A stretch of DNA of 64,000 nucleotides, from the NCBI RefSeq assembly GCF_040412425.1, contig NC_089755.1, positions 53,405,298 to 53,469,297 of the forward strand. Direction: 5' to 3'. Position 1 is the stretch's first letter. Each line of letters opens with the position of its first letter. A program made the translations under genes and the position numbers. Below are positions 35,594 through 50,200 of this stretch, piece by piece. Origin of the DNA: Macrobrachium rosenbergii (Eukaryota > Arthropoda > Malacostraca > Decapoda > Palaemonidae). The notes beneath the pieces are model-generated. The model saw nothing but the letters and a program-made list of their open reading frames with translations, did not search any database and was not told the origin of the DNA.

Positions 35594-38279
35594 CTTTATT
35601 ATGCCATGTCTTTTCATAAAGTCTTTCCGGTTGCCAATTTCCTCTCTGGACAGACCTGTGAATATTCAAATAATAGCTATTAGTTCCTCTAAATCTTTTG
35701 ATGTGGCTGCTGCATGAATCTCTATTTGCTAATAACAATGTTGTATGGTGGGCAATAAACGATGAAGCTGCTTCACAGCATGTATTAAACTGCTTGCTTG
35801 ATAATGACCTTGTTTCAGGTGATGATTGTTGTTATATTGCTGTTGAAAAATTTCATACCATTTTGGCAAACTATATCTCAGGTTATCATCATAATTAAGG
35901 ATTAACACAATTTTCTTTGTAACTACCAGTGAAAAATCGACTGGTTTAAGCTAAGGCGGCTTATGCCAAGACAGGCTCATCCTAGGGGAGGCCCGTAAGT
36001 GTAGTAAGATCTGAAAGGGGTTCAGGAGCCTGGTAAGGGCATTCAGACTTTCCTACTAAGACTCTTCCTTTCTCCCAGCATTGTTCAGTGAAGCAAATTA
36101 CATTAATTTTAAATTATTATTATTAAAATAGTTTAACCAGACCACTTTGTTCCTAAGGAAATACACACAAAAGCCTTTTCCTGTATAGGATAGCAATGAA
36201 AACTTTTCCACAGATGTCAAAATGCATGAGTAAAAGTCTAGATAATTTCTTGGTTTAGACCACCCTGCCTTTTGCTTCTCTCGTATTCTACCCGTGTGCA
36301 TCTCTAGCCTTTTATCTCTCCAAGTTTGCAGACTCTCTTCTTTTCAACTGCCTTTTTATACATCTTGAGTCCATCAAGCCCTCTTTCTCTATGTCAATTC
36401 TCCACTGTCACGCTTCATACTATTTTTGCCACCATAAGTATACTTTTCTTTCAGCAGTTTTCAGTGACCACTTTCTGAATCTGTATTTGCTAACACTGAC
36501 TTGATAACCTTTTTTGAATTCTTATTTTTTTTACTTTTGCTTTTTCATCTTCCTATCCCATACTAATAAATCATCAGGCAGCAGTCTATTTTGTGTTAAG
36601 CATGTCTCACCTGACATAACAGTGCAATCCATCTGTCTATTATTTATAATCGATGCATCTCGGATTCCCTAATCTTATGTCTCCAATTTCTCTCTAGGCT
36701 TTTATCTTTGCATTTCCTTAATTCACATAAATGCCAAAATTATACTTAGTATCTATACAATCTTTAATTGGATTAATAAAACTCAGGCTTGACATAAAAA
36801 AGGAAAAAATTCCCAATTATTTTCATACTTTTACCTCTGTAGAGAAAATATGTCTATAAATCTAGAAGATAAACAAATTTACAAATACAGTACACAGCAA
36901 TACACCACAGTATTATATACAACTATATACAAAAGACAACAGTTCAGTTGTTAAATACGATCCACTCATGATGAAAATCACTTGGAAGAAATAAAGTCTT
37001 TCAGACAAAAAATATAAGATAAATCCGTATGTCCTCTTACACAAGACAACCAGACATGATTTTGAATATTATTGTGTTATATAACAATGCCAACATGGTG
37101 ATTTTGGTAAATATGTTTGGTCTTCAACAAAGGTTGCTATAATATACGACTAAGATAATACTCCTCAGAAAAGCTAACAGAAAGAAATACAGGCGATCAA
37201 CTATACTGAACTCTAGCGTCGGAATAAAAAAATACTCACCAGAGAAAGCAGGCGGTGATGTCAGTTTAACATTTTATGACAACAACTTGTACTTCAAACG
37301 CTATGTTTAAAAGCTCACAAGGCCTACTTTGTTACTGTTCAATCCAGTTATGTAATGATACCCGATTATATACATATATGGAATACACATCATAAGGGGT
37401 GCAGGGAGCTTCTTACATACTTCTGACTTCACTTCTAACTTGAAATGTCTATATAAATCAAAACTGAAAGCCAACTAAACATACCTGTTAACACAACTTG
37501 TTCCATGAATGCCAATCATTAACATAATTTTCTCTTTAAATAATATTGAAAGACCAAAGCTTAAAAACCTCTTCAATGCTGATTTAGTCAACTCTCTCCT
37601 TTAAAAACATCTCACCTAACATTTCAGACTAACATAAAAATTGCTAATATATGCTATAAGAATATCCTTTATATGCTAATGGATTGGATACCTATCACAT
37701 TTGGAGGAGATTTCTACAGCAGTCAGCACGAATAGTAAACCACTTTACTGTCTGGCCATCTTAAAAATGAAAACCTAAAAGAGGCCATCAGATAAATACC
37801 CAAAAAATAATTGATTCTGCAAGAACTATGGGTTTTTACTCCTCTTACACTCATGATTTTCCTTTTCCTATAATGAGTAATTTTCTCATTTTTTTTTCCT
37901 CTATGTTGAGAAAATAAGATTCCAATGTTTTCCAAATCACACAAAATCTACCAAAATTACATGCTAGCACATAATTAGCTTGACTCAAAAATTCTTCGTC
38001 TTACTAATAAATCTGTGATTTATGTAAAAATAAATATAGATACAACTATCGCTAACAATAAATTATGTACATTAACGCTGAAAATACTAAACAAAACTTA
38101 TAGCATTTTAAAACATTACAATCCTATATTCCTTTACAAGCACTGCTTTGCTGCCATCCACTTGGAATCTGCTCTGCAAATGTCAGTTTTTTTTTATGTG
38201 ATGCCAACACTATTCGGAGTTCATGAAGCCTTCAGGTAAACAGGTATGAAACCTTTCTTATAAGCTGAGTCAAGAGATT
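35594..38279. other. Intergenic region between mRpL23 and MED14
   Basis: AT-rich and holding the MED14 3' UTR. No clear polyadenylation signal was found on the minus strand. A 63-codon open frame at about 35698-35898 has no homologue I recognise. Confidence 0.55.
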
Positions 38280-41200
38280 CTACATATTTCTGTTGAACTG
38301 ATTTCCCATCATTCCACTTCCAAATCCACCTTGCATTCCTCCAGGTCCTCCTTGCATCCCTCCTGGTCCTCCCTGCATGCCTCCTGGTCCTCCCTGCATT
38401 CCCCCAGGTCCACCTTGCATTCCTCCAGGTCCCCCTTGCATACCTCCAGGCCCTGCTTGCATTCCACCTGGTCCAGTCTGCATCCCACCAGGACCTGCCT
38501 GCATTCCTCCAGGCCCTGACTGCATTCCACCTGGTCCTGTCTGCATTCCACCTGGGCCTGTCTGCATCCCACCAGGACCTGTCTGCATCCCACCAGGTCC
38601 CACTTGTACATTAGGGCCACCCTGCATTCCACCAGGGCCTCCTTGCATAGCCGACAGTCCTTGCATTCCTCCTCCACCTTGCATCGTGGGCATACCCTGC
38701 ATATTACCTGAGCCCACTCCTACTTGAGTTGGACCTCCTTGCACATTTGTAGGCCCAGGACCTTGCATCCCTCGAGTTCCTCCACCCGGCTGCTGCTGCA
38801 TAATGCCTCCAGCCATGGAAGTCATTGGCTGCTGCATGTGGCTAGATTGCATGCCAGACATAGTGCACATAGTGCCCTGCATATTCTGCATGGGTCCTTG
38901 TGGTCCCATAGAGCCCATGGTCCCCATAGTTTGTGACATATGCCCAACTGTTCCACCAGGCTTAGGACCAGCAAAGTGTGACCCTGGAGCCATGTTGGCC
39001 ATCATACCTGATGAAGTAAGGGGAGGCACACTTGTCGTAATGGTACCTGTACTCGAAGACATCAACCCTTGAGATATTGTAGAGGTTAATGATGGCTGAA
39101 CTGTTGCTGTGACACTAGAAGATCCTGGTGTTACTGGAGATGACATGTGAGGAGAGGCTACTAAGTGTGGTGAAGTTAAAGCCTGGGACACTGTTCCTCC
39201 ACTTGAGGTTGGAGTACCTTGACTACTAGCTGGCGTTACTGGTGATGCAATGACATTACCATCAGGGCCTAGAGTCAAGTTACACACAAGTTCTCTAATG
39301 CAAGGGAATAAGCTCAATTCATTCTGCTGAACTACAACACGACCCATGATTTCATTAATGACCTGTAAGGTCACACTTGGGTTATTACTCTGTTCTCGAC
39401 GCTCAGCCATTTGAGTTTTGTTTGTTACTGTGTCATAAACAACGGGCAGCATCAAACTGGGTGGTTCTGTCTCTGGAGACAGCTGAATATTTGTTCTTAT
39501 CAACTGAAGCTGAAAAACAGAAAGAAAGACATTTACCAATTACTCTTTAAGTAAAATAAGCTAAACAAATTACAGAGACATGTAAAGTTCTAAGCACAAT
39601 GCTGTTAATAATTGTTGCTGGACACCTAAATAAATCACACAACAATATTTCTGGATGCTGTAGTTTGGTTTCTTTCATCTAAAAGCTGAGAGGTACAATT
39701 CAAATATTATTCAAGAACTATCAAAGAATTATGCACTTGAGACATGTCGCCTTTCTTTCTAACATTAAGGTGTTTTTGCATTCCGTTTTATCTATGTATT
39801 CCAAAAATGTCTTGGATAGACCACATACAGTACTTCTAAAACTATAGACCTATTGTTCAGATGCTTTCCTATATTATAATAGTCTCTTATTGGACTTACT
39901 TATCCATGTTCTTCCTGCCTGAATCTGGCCATGATTCATAACATTCCATAGCTGTAGCTATTAAGAACTGTCCACAAATACATATATCCACTTTCTCTCA
40001 TCCCCATTTACTCTTGTAACACATTCCAGGCACTGAAAATCTCTTGTTCCATGTACAACTGGTAATCCTAAGCATACATTATGCAGTGCCAAGTTCATCC
40101 CCGCACCTTACCAACAATACACCCATAGCCCCTTTCCTGAAACTTTTTACCTTTGCGTGTTTTTCTAATGCCAAACTTTTTTATAAACTGCTTCTCACTC
40201 ATCTCCTCCCCATTCCACTCTTCCATTTTTCAATCAACTCCACAACCTCTTCTTCAGTCTGCTCTTAAGGCTGTCATCTGCACATGAAATATCCCAGTGA
40301 CTATTTCTACAGCCCACTGTAACTGCCTTCAATACTAAGTACCGAGCACTGACTGACAACAAAATTTCTTTCAATTCTTCTGGTTTATGTCTATCCTCAT
40401 TTTGTATAACGAGTGAAGAAGTTTGCCATCCAACCCCAACCTACTTAAGTTTTATAAACAATCATATTTGCACCAGAGCAAATCACTTAACTGCAAATAC
40501 ACTAAGACAGGTAAAGAAAGATATATAACACAGGAAAAGCAATTCTGCTATAAATCAGAGTTAAACGTCTACAAATAATTAGAGATCGAACAATAATACC
40601 CATTTCTTAATACTTACGAAAAACAAGATTTTGCTGCGGGATACAACTACCACATAGAGACCTGGGGGAGCAATCTGAGGTCCAATAGGGGGATTAGTCA
40701 AGCACCACTGAATATTCCACTTCATTTGCTGCTGCTGTTGTGGTGTGGGCATCTGCAAAAAAAAAAGAAAAGTCATCTGTCTGCTAAAAGAACATTTCAC
40801 TATTTCTTTGAAAGGACTTTGACTTTTGTATTCGTTATGAGTATTTTTCACCTCCACGAAAACCTTTTATCATGAATATCTAAAGGATACATGAGGTATA
40901 TACAAAATTAATTATTCATTCCTTTCGTCACACGCATGTGCAGTACCTAGGTTCTATCTAAAACTTGAGAGGATATTTACAGCACCTTCTTTGATTTTCC
41001 ATCACTTACCAGTTCCAACTGCATGATGCGTATGCAATCCTTCAAAACTCTGATGGGGAATTTTAGGATGCTGTAAAATGACTGGACAGCAAAAGGCCTA
41101 AATGGCGGCACGAGGACTTTGACGCTGAAGAACTTCTCAAGTACCTGAAATTCAATATTGTCAGTAAATGAGCACAATACTCTTCTCAAGGGGAATATTT

Positions 41201-44200
41201 CTGAGATACTAAAAACATTTGTCACAGTGGTAAATAAATCAAAATTGTTGGTGCATATTCATTCTCCAATTCAAGGCTGCAGGTCAAATTCAGGGCATCA
41301 CCCGTAAAAGGGAGGATGAAATTTAATAAGGTGATGTCTCTTGGCTAAACCTCTGGATTACACATAGGGGTTAAGAATGTTATGGTCTGCTTAAACTATT
41401 TAGTAATACTGTAATAATGAAGATGATAATAATAATATGATTTTCCCTCCAGGTGCAGCAATGAGCATTCTAAAAGTGAATGAAAGCCCCATAAAGGCAA
41501 AAACTATATACCACAATAAGTCTTGAGTTTACCTGTAACTCATCACTGGTCCACTGTTCAGTATGTTCTGGCAAAGGCTGTAACTTCAAAACCAGATTGT
41601 ACGCAGGAGAGCTTTGCACAAGCATCTGACAACTAAGGGTGTCTGTTTTGAACTGGATACTTCCTGGTTCAATATCACCCAATGGTTTAATCTAAAACAC
41701 AAAAAGATCTCAGTTTACGACATAACTAATAATAAAAAATATATCATAAATATTAAGAATTCTTGCAAACATCTCAAAATCTGCTTAAGCTTAGGATTCT
41801 AAAACCTATTTTGCATAGTTTATTTTCAATCTTTTGTCAAGCACTAAAAACCAATAAGAATATGTTGAACTTTGAGATTTCTGCTATGAAAATAATTTAT
41901 TAATCTTCTATGATTCAAATTTTTTTCACACCAGTTTTACAAACAAATGCAAATTGGAAAATTCTTACCCCTTCACATCGGCACTGCTGCTGGAAATGTC
42001 TCTTTAGATATGTCATGCCAAGGAACTGTTCCAATAGACACACCAGACTATTGTCTCCTGCTTCATCAATCTGAAATGCCAAAGTTCTTTATTACAATTC
42101 TGCTCTTATCAATACAACTGATAATATATTCAAAAAGTTATATCAGAAACTACTAAAACTGCAGACTATTTAAAGAAAAATACAAAAAAGTCTACCATGA
42201 GAAATTAAACATGGCAGAATAACAATCAAATCCAGTAAAACACTCCAAACACATGATGAAACCATATTAATGAAAGTGAAATTTATTTACAGCTATAAAT
42301 ATTTCATTAGTATTACTATCACTGCATCATTTAAATAAAAGAAAAATAACTACCTGAGCAGGAGAACAGAGTGTATAAAATGCATCATGCGTTAGAGTGG
42401 TTGGGACAGCTGCTGCATATGGCTTGTTGGGTAAAACTCGAGATGTGTACGATGACGACGTACCAACTGAAAAATTAATGCAAACATTATTGTAAAAACA
42501 ATTATTTTCCTAGATGAATTCATAAAATACAGCAGCCTCTCCAATTATCATATGCTTTGGGGTTCTGGCCTTCTGACAGGCAGCAAAATATGGTAAGTAT
42601 CAAAGACCCTACAATATGTACAGCCTACACCTAAACATTCAAGATATCCTACAACCATTGGTAATTCTATATAATGCTTAGTCATGTGCTGCATTTTGCA
42701 CTTAACTTTCAACTAACGAGACTTATCTGAAAATGTGTCACAATAATGTACCCAGCAAGTACAGAATTCTGGTAAGCTACAGGATATTGCATCAAATTAA
42801 AAACTCTCGTTTATATTAAACAGTGTAACTATCCCAATAAGAACTAAAATATATTTCAATGCACCTCACCTTGCAAGGATTCAAAATATATCTTGTGTTG
42901 TGGATGAACATACAGACATACTAATATCATATTTCTATGTAGCTAAGTAACTGACTCTTTCTATTATTATTATTATTATCATCATCATTAGCAGACAAAT
43001 ACTTAAAAACTGGATGACTAACCTGGACCTTGCATGAATGCAGATGCCGGGGAATGCATTGGAACTGAGTGAGGGGCAGCTGGAGATGGGGCTAAGAACC
43101 CAACAGGTGAAGCCACACTATGCTGGGGGGCAGATGGAGAATTTGCCCCAAGAAAACCGCCACCAGGAGACTGATGAGGTAACATGGCTGGTGATGGGTT
43201 CATGCCAGGGAGTGACGGTGGAGACGCAAGGGAGAAACCGCTTGTAGCAGGGCTTGAAACAAAGCCACTGTGTGCGCTTGGCTGAAAAATACATTTCATT
43301 AACTTTTCTCATGTACAACAAAATACTCCACATGAAGAATATAAAAAGCAAAAACTAAATTTCATCATCTGCCTTTTAAAGAGCTGCCTAGCTTGCATTC
43401 CCATCACTCTTTCCCTTCTGCAAAAGTTTTTATACTTTGAATTTGACACACAAGCTTCACCTCAAAGGGTATCAGAGTTTTGCATATATGAGTTTTCAGA
43501 GAAATAAAAACACAAAATACAATGGATGATTACTATTACTCAAAAACTATAACACATCCCTACAGTCAACATGTAATGAGATTACTGGACTTGTTAGGTT
43601 CACCAGTTTGCATTGGATCGAATATAAGAAGGAACAATCTCCATCACTTTTGATTAACCTAATTGTAAAAAATTTTCATTTGCTATAATTTAAAAAATAA
43701 AACATACACCAGCGGTCTCATTCAAGTACTATTTATTACTGTAATTTGTTGAATGATATGCAAAAAGTAAAAAGAATCCCACAAAAGGAATACAAACATG
43801 AAATATTGCATAACTTTTCTAAAAGATGAATAAAAGAGAAAAAGCCAATTATGTAAATTACTGAATACACATGGGAGCTAATACATATGCTATATGCAAT
43901 TCCCAAATTGTGTCCATCCCAATTTACATCAAATGGTCAGGAATATAACATGGGCACAAGTTGGAAAGCATCTGTACAGTGGATGCTGTACCTCTGACCA
44001 ATTATAAATGAACATTCATTCAGACAACAAAACACCATACCTGGGTAATGCCACCTGGATGGGGACTTGCCGGAGTATGAGGATTGGAAGAAATTGGTGG
44101 GGTCATGGGTCCATGACGAGCTGGTGAGCCAGCCTTTGGAGTAGGCCATGAAGTATCATCCATTGGAATGGGTGTAGGTGGATTGTCATCTTCTGACTGT

Positions 44201-44250
44201 GAGCGCCTTCTATTAATAGCAGACTCATCGACATACTTGCTCAAGAAGGC
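38280..44250 (-). CDS. MED14: MED14 exons 18-25: Pro/Ser-rich linker and C-terminal region
   Basis: Exons: 44250-44041, 43281-43023, 42466-42354, 42070-41969, 41691-41533, 41144-41010, 40752-40618, 39509-38280. Exons 18-19 are a low-complexity linker rich in Pro, Ser and His ([16 protein letters not shown], close to fly [13 protein letters not shown]). Exons 20-24 carry the tail-module-binding region ([37 protein letters not shown]). Exon 25 is a single 409-codon exon: about 90 conserved residues ([30 protein letters not shown]), then a Ser/Thr/Pro stretch, then a Met/Gln/Gly-rich tail that ends NQFNRNM and TAG. Confidence 0.94.
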
Positions 44251-47200
44251 CTACAAAAAGTACAAAACAAAACCTCTTACTACCTTTAAGCGAAAAGCCT
44301 TTTTCTATGAACAATTTAAAATAAAACACGGACAAAGGCACATATATTATGAATACAGGTTTACTTTATTTCTGTAACTATGAATTTGCAGTACTGAACT
44401 AAAACTGAACCATAAACTTTCATAATGATCCTTACCTTTAGGCCTTGCACAGGAATAAATTCTTCTATCACCTTGGAAGTATCAAAGCTGCTGAATGCAC
44501 CATCTCTGACTGCTACTAAGCCATTAGGTAGCATATCGACATTAAGGCAATATACATTACGATACACAATGCTGACCCTCGTGGGAGACTGAGGGAGAAT
44601 GGTGAAGTTTTTGATGGGCTGCTGTCGCTGTAGGAACAAGAATGATTTTTTCAGTAACGGAAGAACTACGACGTCATATATCCCCCATAAAAATGTTAAA
44701 ATGGATAAAATAAGGCTGTATTTCACAATAGGAAATGAAGCATTACTGCAGGAACAATATGAGTAACCAATCTTTTTATTTAACCTGATCATTTTAGGCC
44801 AATGCCACAAAACACTGTACATGGAAGAACAAACAGAAAATAACTACCTTATCAATTACTCCAAGGTGAATCGTAGGCGACAGCTTGGAAATTGCTAAAA
44901 GAGGATGATACGTGTGATGCAAAGTTATCGCCAAGTCAACAAGGCCCATGTGGCCTCTATGGTTTACCAGGTCTTGAAGATGGTCTTGCATCACTGTATG
45001 TGGATTTGTGGCCCACACCCCTTCTCCACTCATTCCTGCAAAATTAGCAAATAAATAAATAGTGCTGGAATATTAAGCAAATGAAGTAAATCTATAAACT
45101 AATTAGACTTCTGATAATAATGCAGTCAAAATGTCAAAAAATTAACATAAAGCTGAATAGGGGGAGAGTATGTGATTACTTTATAAAGCACTATACTCAT
45201 GCATAAAAAGATTAATATAACAGAGGGGTTTAAACACAACTATCCCTCAAGGGCATGCTTTCAGTTGCAGCTCCAACCTAATACATCATCTTGGACATTA
45301 AAAGTAGGTCCTTCTTTTCTGATATCCCTTGGTAGACATTAAAATTACACGCACAATACTAGGCAACGTTAATACAGTACGTATAAAAAAGGATGAGTGG
45401 CTGTCTAAAACACATTCAAAGGCAATACATGATATTTTCATAAGAGGAAAGATGATTCTGTCAGCCCTGTTAAGAGTAGATTTTCAGCTCCACGATCTGG
45501 TTAAATTATCTTTAATTCTCATTAATTCAGATTATGCCTTCATTTATATGTGACTCCTTAGCAATACCTTCACAATCCAAGAAAGGAATAATTACCACTT
45601 CCATAAACTCTACAGTCAAGTCCAGCATCATTTTACCTTTCACCAGCAAACAAGAAAGAATTATCGTCTTACCAAAACTTAAAACGAACGATTTCTTTTC
45701 TGCACAGTAGCGCAGGACAACAAATGCATCAAAGCTGTCCCCGTACGCGACAGTAATACTTTTGTAGTTGAAGGACTTGACGCGAACCATTTCACTCAGT
45801 GTTTTGGGAGCAATGTTGCTACTGCAACTGCTGCTGCTACCAGCAGATTCAACACCAGCTTGAAAAAGATAGAAAATTGTTTTGAATAGGGGGCAATCAA
45901 ATTTTTAGAATGCATACATAAATTTTCTTGCTTAAAAGTTCAAAATTACCTAATTAACAATTAAACTCATTAGCATAAGACAAAAAGGTGTTGAATAGTA
46001 GCCAATCCAGATACATAACCAAGAGGATAAATTTTCAAATATCAGTATATTAGTAAACTATGAGTAATGGTAAACACAACAGATCTGTTAATCTTTCTCA
46101 ATAAAAACAAAAAATTCATGATTACAGTCTGATACCATTACATTTACTTCTAAGGTGAAAAGATTACCTCTCGAAGCTGAAAGTTCTGCAGCAAAAGTAA
46201 GAACAAGCTCATAAAGCGAAGAGATCACAATCCAGTCTGCTAATATGGCATCAACAGTGGCACTCATGTTTTCAGCACTGGTGACTTCGTAAGTGAAGTA
46301 AACAGAGCGTCGGGGGCCTTGCTCACGACCGTGGAGACTTGACACGGGGGAATGCGTGAAGAGGTATTCCATTCCAAATACTCTCGAGCCTTTTGCTTGC
46401 TGTAACAGTGAAAAATTTCTTGGAATATGTTTACCTTGAGTAGCTACAATGATAATGACAATGTTCAAGGTTTAGTACATAACATACATAGATGCAACGG
46501 TGTTAAAAATCTTGGCAAGTGACTTACGAATGCAAGATTGGTATTAACAAAATTTTAACAGCTCAAATAGCTTACCTGTGTCCTAATAGAGGCTGAAAGT
46601 AGATGTTTACGCAATGCCACGATGGTGCTCTTAGACAGGTTTTCAGTGGTTGGGAGATCTATTAGTCTTAATAAAACACCCATACCACCCTCTTCAATTT
46701 GCTCTCCAGTATTGAATACATTCCGTTCTCGTAACTGTAGGAGACAAAACCGTGATTGTTAAATATCTGAACATGGTCCATTACAATATAATAAAAATCT
46801 TTTATAACATACTAAGACTATAATGATAAATACATAGCCATATGTAACAAGACAGGTGCATTTCAGAACAGAAAGCACATAAGTAAAGATATGAACACCC
46901 TTTTCTTATCTCTCTATAGCTCAAAATTATATCTACATAAAAAATGAGACATGAAGTAATATAGAATGGATATATATTGTTGAAAAATTCACTGTAAATT
47001 ATCTAGTGTTAAAGCTACCGGGTTCACTCATAACTAAGTTTTTTTTTCCATTCTGATAGTAACCATTACAGAGTATAAAGGTGAAGATGTAGTGGTGACT
47101 GTAAGCATGACAGGGGCATAACACTGGTTTAGGAAGTGTGACAGATGGTTCAAGAGATGAATGTGATTTAGGGGCAGAATTGTTCAGCTCACATTGCATG

Positions 47201-50200
47201 CATGAAACTTGGTTAAAATGTCTCTAAGACTTTAAAATAAAAAGACACTTAAAATGCATTTTTCAAGATAAAATCTAAAAAACCAAAATCTAAAAAAATT
47301 GTTTGCTTTCTTACATCTTGGGAGGCAATTTATTATTTCATTTGTCTCATTTATTCTTTAATACACAAACTAATATAAAGTCAGAGCATGATTTCATATT
47401 CCCAAAGAGCCAAGAAGCTACAAAAGGGTCATAAAGACAAATTTACTCTGCTATACATGTTCATATACGATTCAGGATCTCTAAACTTACAATTAATAAA
47501 ATCTTCACCATGATAACTGAATATTGTATTAGTTTCAAGCATGTGCCTGGATATAATTATGGTAGTTTTGTCAAATTTTACTGATGACACTTTTATACTT
47601 TCCAACTTAAAACACAATTTTACTGAATGAAGTATTTTTAGTACCATCCACACATTAAAAATCACAACTGAAATACTAAAACACACATATTCTTATAAAT
47701 ACTAGTCCCACTTTAAAGAATATTCTTAAAATTGGTGCACCTGTCATTAGTGTAAAAATACATTAAAATTCTGTACCTTTCTTGAAAGATGGATGAGTGG
47801 TAACTTCATGTCACACATTGCAACACACTGTGCAACATCAGGTAAGAAGTAAGCGGGTACTTTGACACGTTTACTTGCTGGTTCCGCACGCTGCTGTAAC
47901 TTCCGTTTACCTCCAAGTGCTCTTTCCCCTGGCTCGACCACTGAAAATGAAAAATGCATAATCTATTCATTTTGGTGATTATACGATTCTAAATGCCTTT
48001 ACATGAAGTGCAGTATGGCAATAGCATTATATTTCATTTACATCCATGATCAGTGGATCTCACAATGACTTTTTTATCGTAAAACTTCACCTTATATCTG
48101 GTACTTGTAATTTTTCAGACCTAATCAATAATATCTACTCTTCCAGTGGTAACATTTTCATCCATTTAATTTAAATGTGCAACACTTACATTTGGTTTAG
48201 CTTTTAATAAGGTTCATCACCATGACTTACCATCAACTTTGGTGGAAGGACCATGAGTGCATACAAATGAGTCAAGCTTTTCTAAGTCATATGCTCGCAT
48301 GTATGACTTTGGTAAAGATGTTTCCACAGTATCATCATCAGGATTATCTTCAATACTGGCCTGTTTGACAACCATGAAATACAGTGACTGCTCAACCTCA
48401 CATGGACTACCCTCTTTCTCGTTGAACTCTAAAATCTGGGGGAAAAATTATGGCATTCAAGTAATTGTATATTATTCAAAATAAATTAGCTATCCAATTC
48501 CTCAAAAGAAATGTGGCATTTGTGATACAGTAATTAAAAAAGTTTACTGCAAAATACACTGAAGTACTTTAAAAAATAATTCAAAACACAAACATAAAAT
48601 CATCCTGAACCACAACCACTACTAACAAAACTCCTCTTGTAATTTTCCCAATCTTCACCATTCCATCTTCAGCAAGAGTCACCACATAAATACTTTTATG
48701 TCACCTATAAATTAAAACAAATAACTACTACAATACTTACCAGTACATAACCAGGGTGCTTATGAAATGTGATGTACGCTTTGTGCTTTCCGAGGGTATT
48801 TAATGGGTGTGTTGCATAATACATCAAGGGAAGTCTTTCATGAGCTGTCGCTGGAAGATGCTGTAGAGTTTTCTCTGTGCGTCTCATCATCAGCCAGTAC
48901 CTACAAAAGTACCACAAACATTAACACAGGTACTAAAATTCCAATGCCAAACTTCAGTTCCTAAAGTAAAAATTGATCATGGGTGACCCACTCAGCCTTA
49001 GGTCCTTTTCTTTTACCACATTTGTGGATGAAGTTATGAAAGAATGGAGGAAGGTGACTCAGGGTGCTACTGCGTGCAGATAACCTAGTATTAACAGCAC
49101 AATAACAGAAAGAAGTTGTACAAATGTTTATATGGTGGAAGACTGGAATGGAGAGGACTGAAAACAAATCAAAGCCTAAGGAGTCTGGAAAGGAAGCAAA
49201 GAAAAATAACAACAGTCTGGACAGTCATGTGGATGGTGTGGGAAAGACAAGAGGATGAACTCAGTATTCTATATGACATGAAGTAGATAGTTTCACAAGA
49301 AATTCTCATGAGGTCACAACAAATTCTCAAGAACAAATGGGGAAAAGAAGGAAGCAGAGCACTATGATGTGGTGGAAGGGTACAGCATGGAAAATGCAGA
49401 TCATTTCTGTTACCTTGGGAGAGCACTAGACTCTAAAGAAGGTACTATGAGGATATTAAGTGAAACAGCTTTCCTTAAAGGTTGCCAGGTGTCATAGTTA
49501 ATTTTGAATGCTCCCTTATATAATTTTTATTAGTTGGAAATGTGAGTTATGATACTTGACTCTCTGAACCCTGAACATAAAAGAACTCTTATCTTCCTTG
49601 GAACTTTTACTGATGTTAGATGGTTCATATTATATTTATATCAGTGACAATTATGCCAATAAGTAGGATACACATAAACAAACGTCTCCTTCCTGACCAG
49701 TAATTTCAACAAGGTTAAACTTTTTAAAAAGCTTAAATCTCCCCTACACAGAAATTAAACAGAATACAATACAACAATACCTTAATTCAGAAATGAGATC
49801 ATCTACTTTACTTCGGTCCTGGTTCAGCGCTTGTTGCAAATCCGCAATGATAGGACAGTTGTCATACTGGGGGACATGGGGAAGAAGTATTCCAGTGTGA
49901 GTATCCACAGTGATCAGTAACTGTTCTGAACGAAGGTTTGGCTGCAACACAGGAACATGGAGAACTGCAGGTGAGCCACTAAGCTGACCTAAAAGAGAAA
50001 AAAACAAATACCTGTACTTGACAAGATGCAAAATCATTAAAACAAAAACCTGTACTTGACAAGATGCAAAATCATTTACCATGAAATAATTTGAAAACGT
50101 GCAATTTAAATTTTTCAAAATCAGGTCTGTATTAACAGAACTATTAAACTTCCTTTAATGTACTTCGGGCTTTCTTTTTCAAAGACTCAAGTCTCTCCCC

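Noticed and set aside
38377..38727. Plus-strand open frame of 116 codons reading like collagen (Pro-Pro-Gly-Pro-Pro-Cys-Ile repeats)
   Set aside because: It is the reverse complement of the MED14 GGMQxGP repeat exon, which is in frame, conserved at its start and correctly spliced.
43038..43351. Open frames on both strands around the MED14 Pro/Ser-rich exon
   Set aside because: Only the frame reading [16 protein letters not shown] is in phase with neighbouring MED14 exons and resembles fly MED14.
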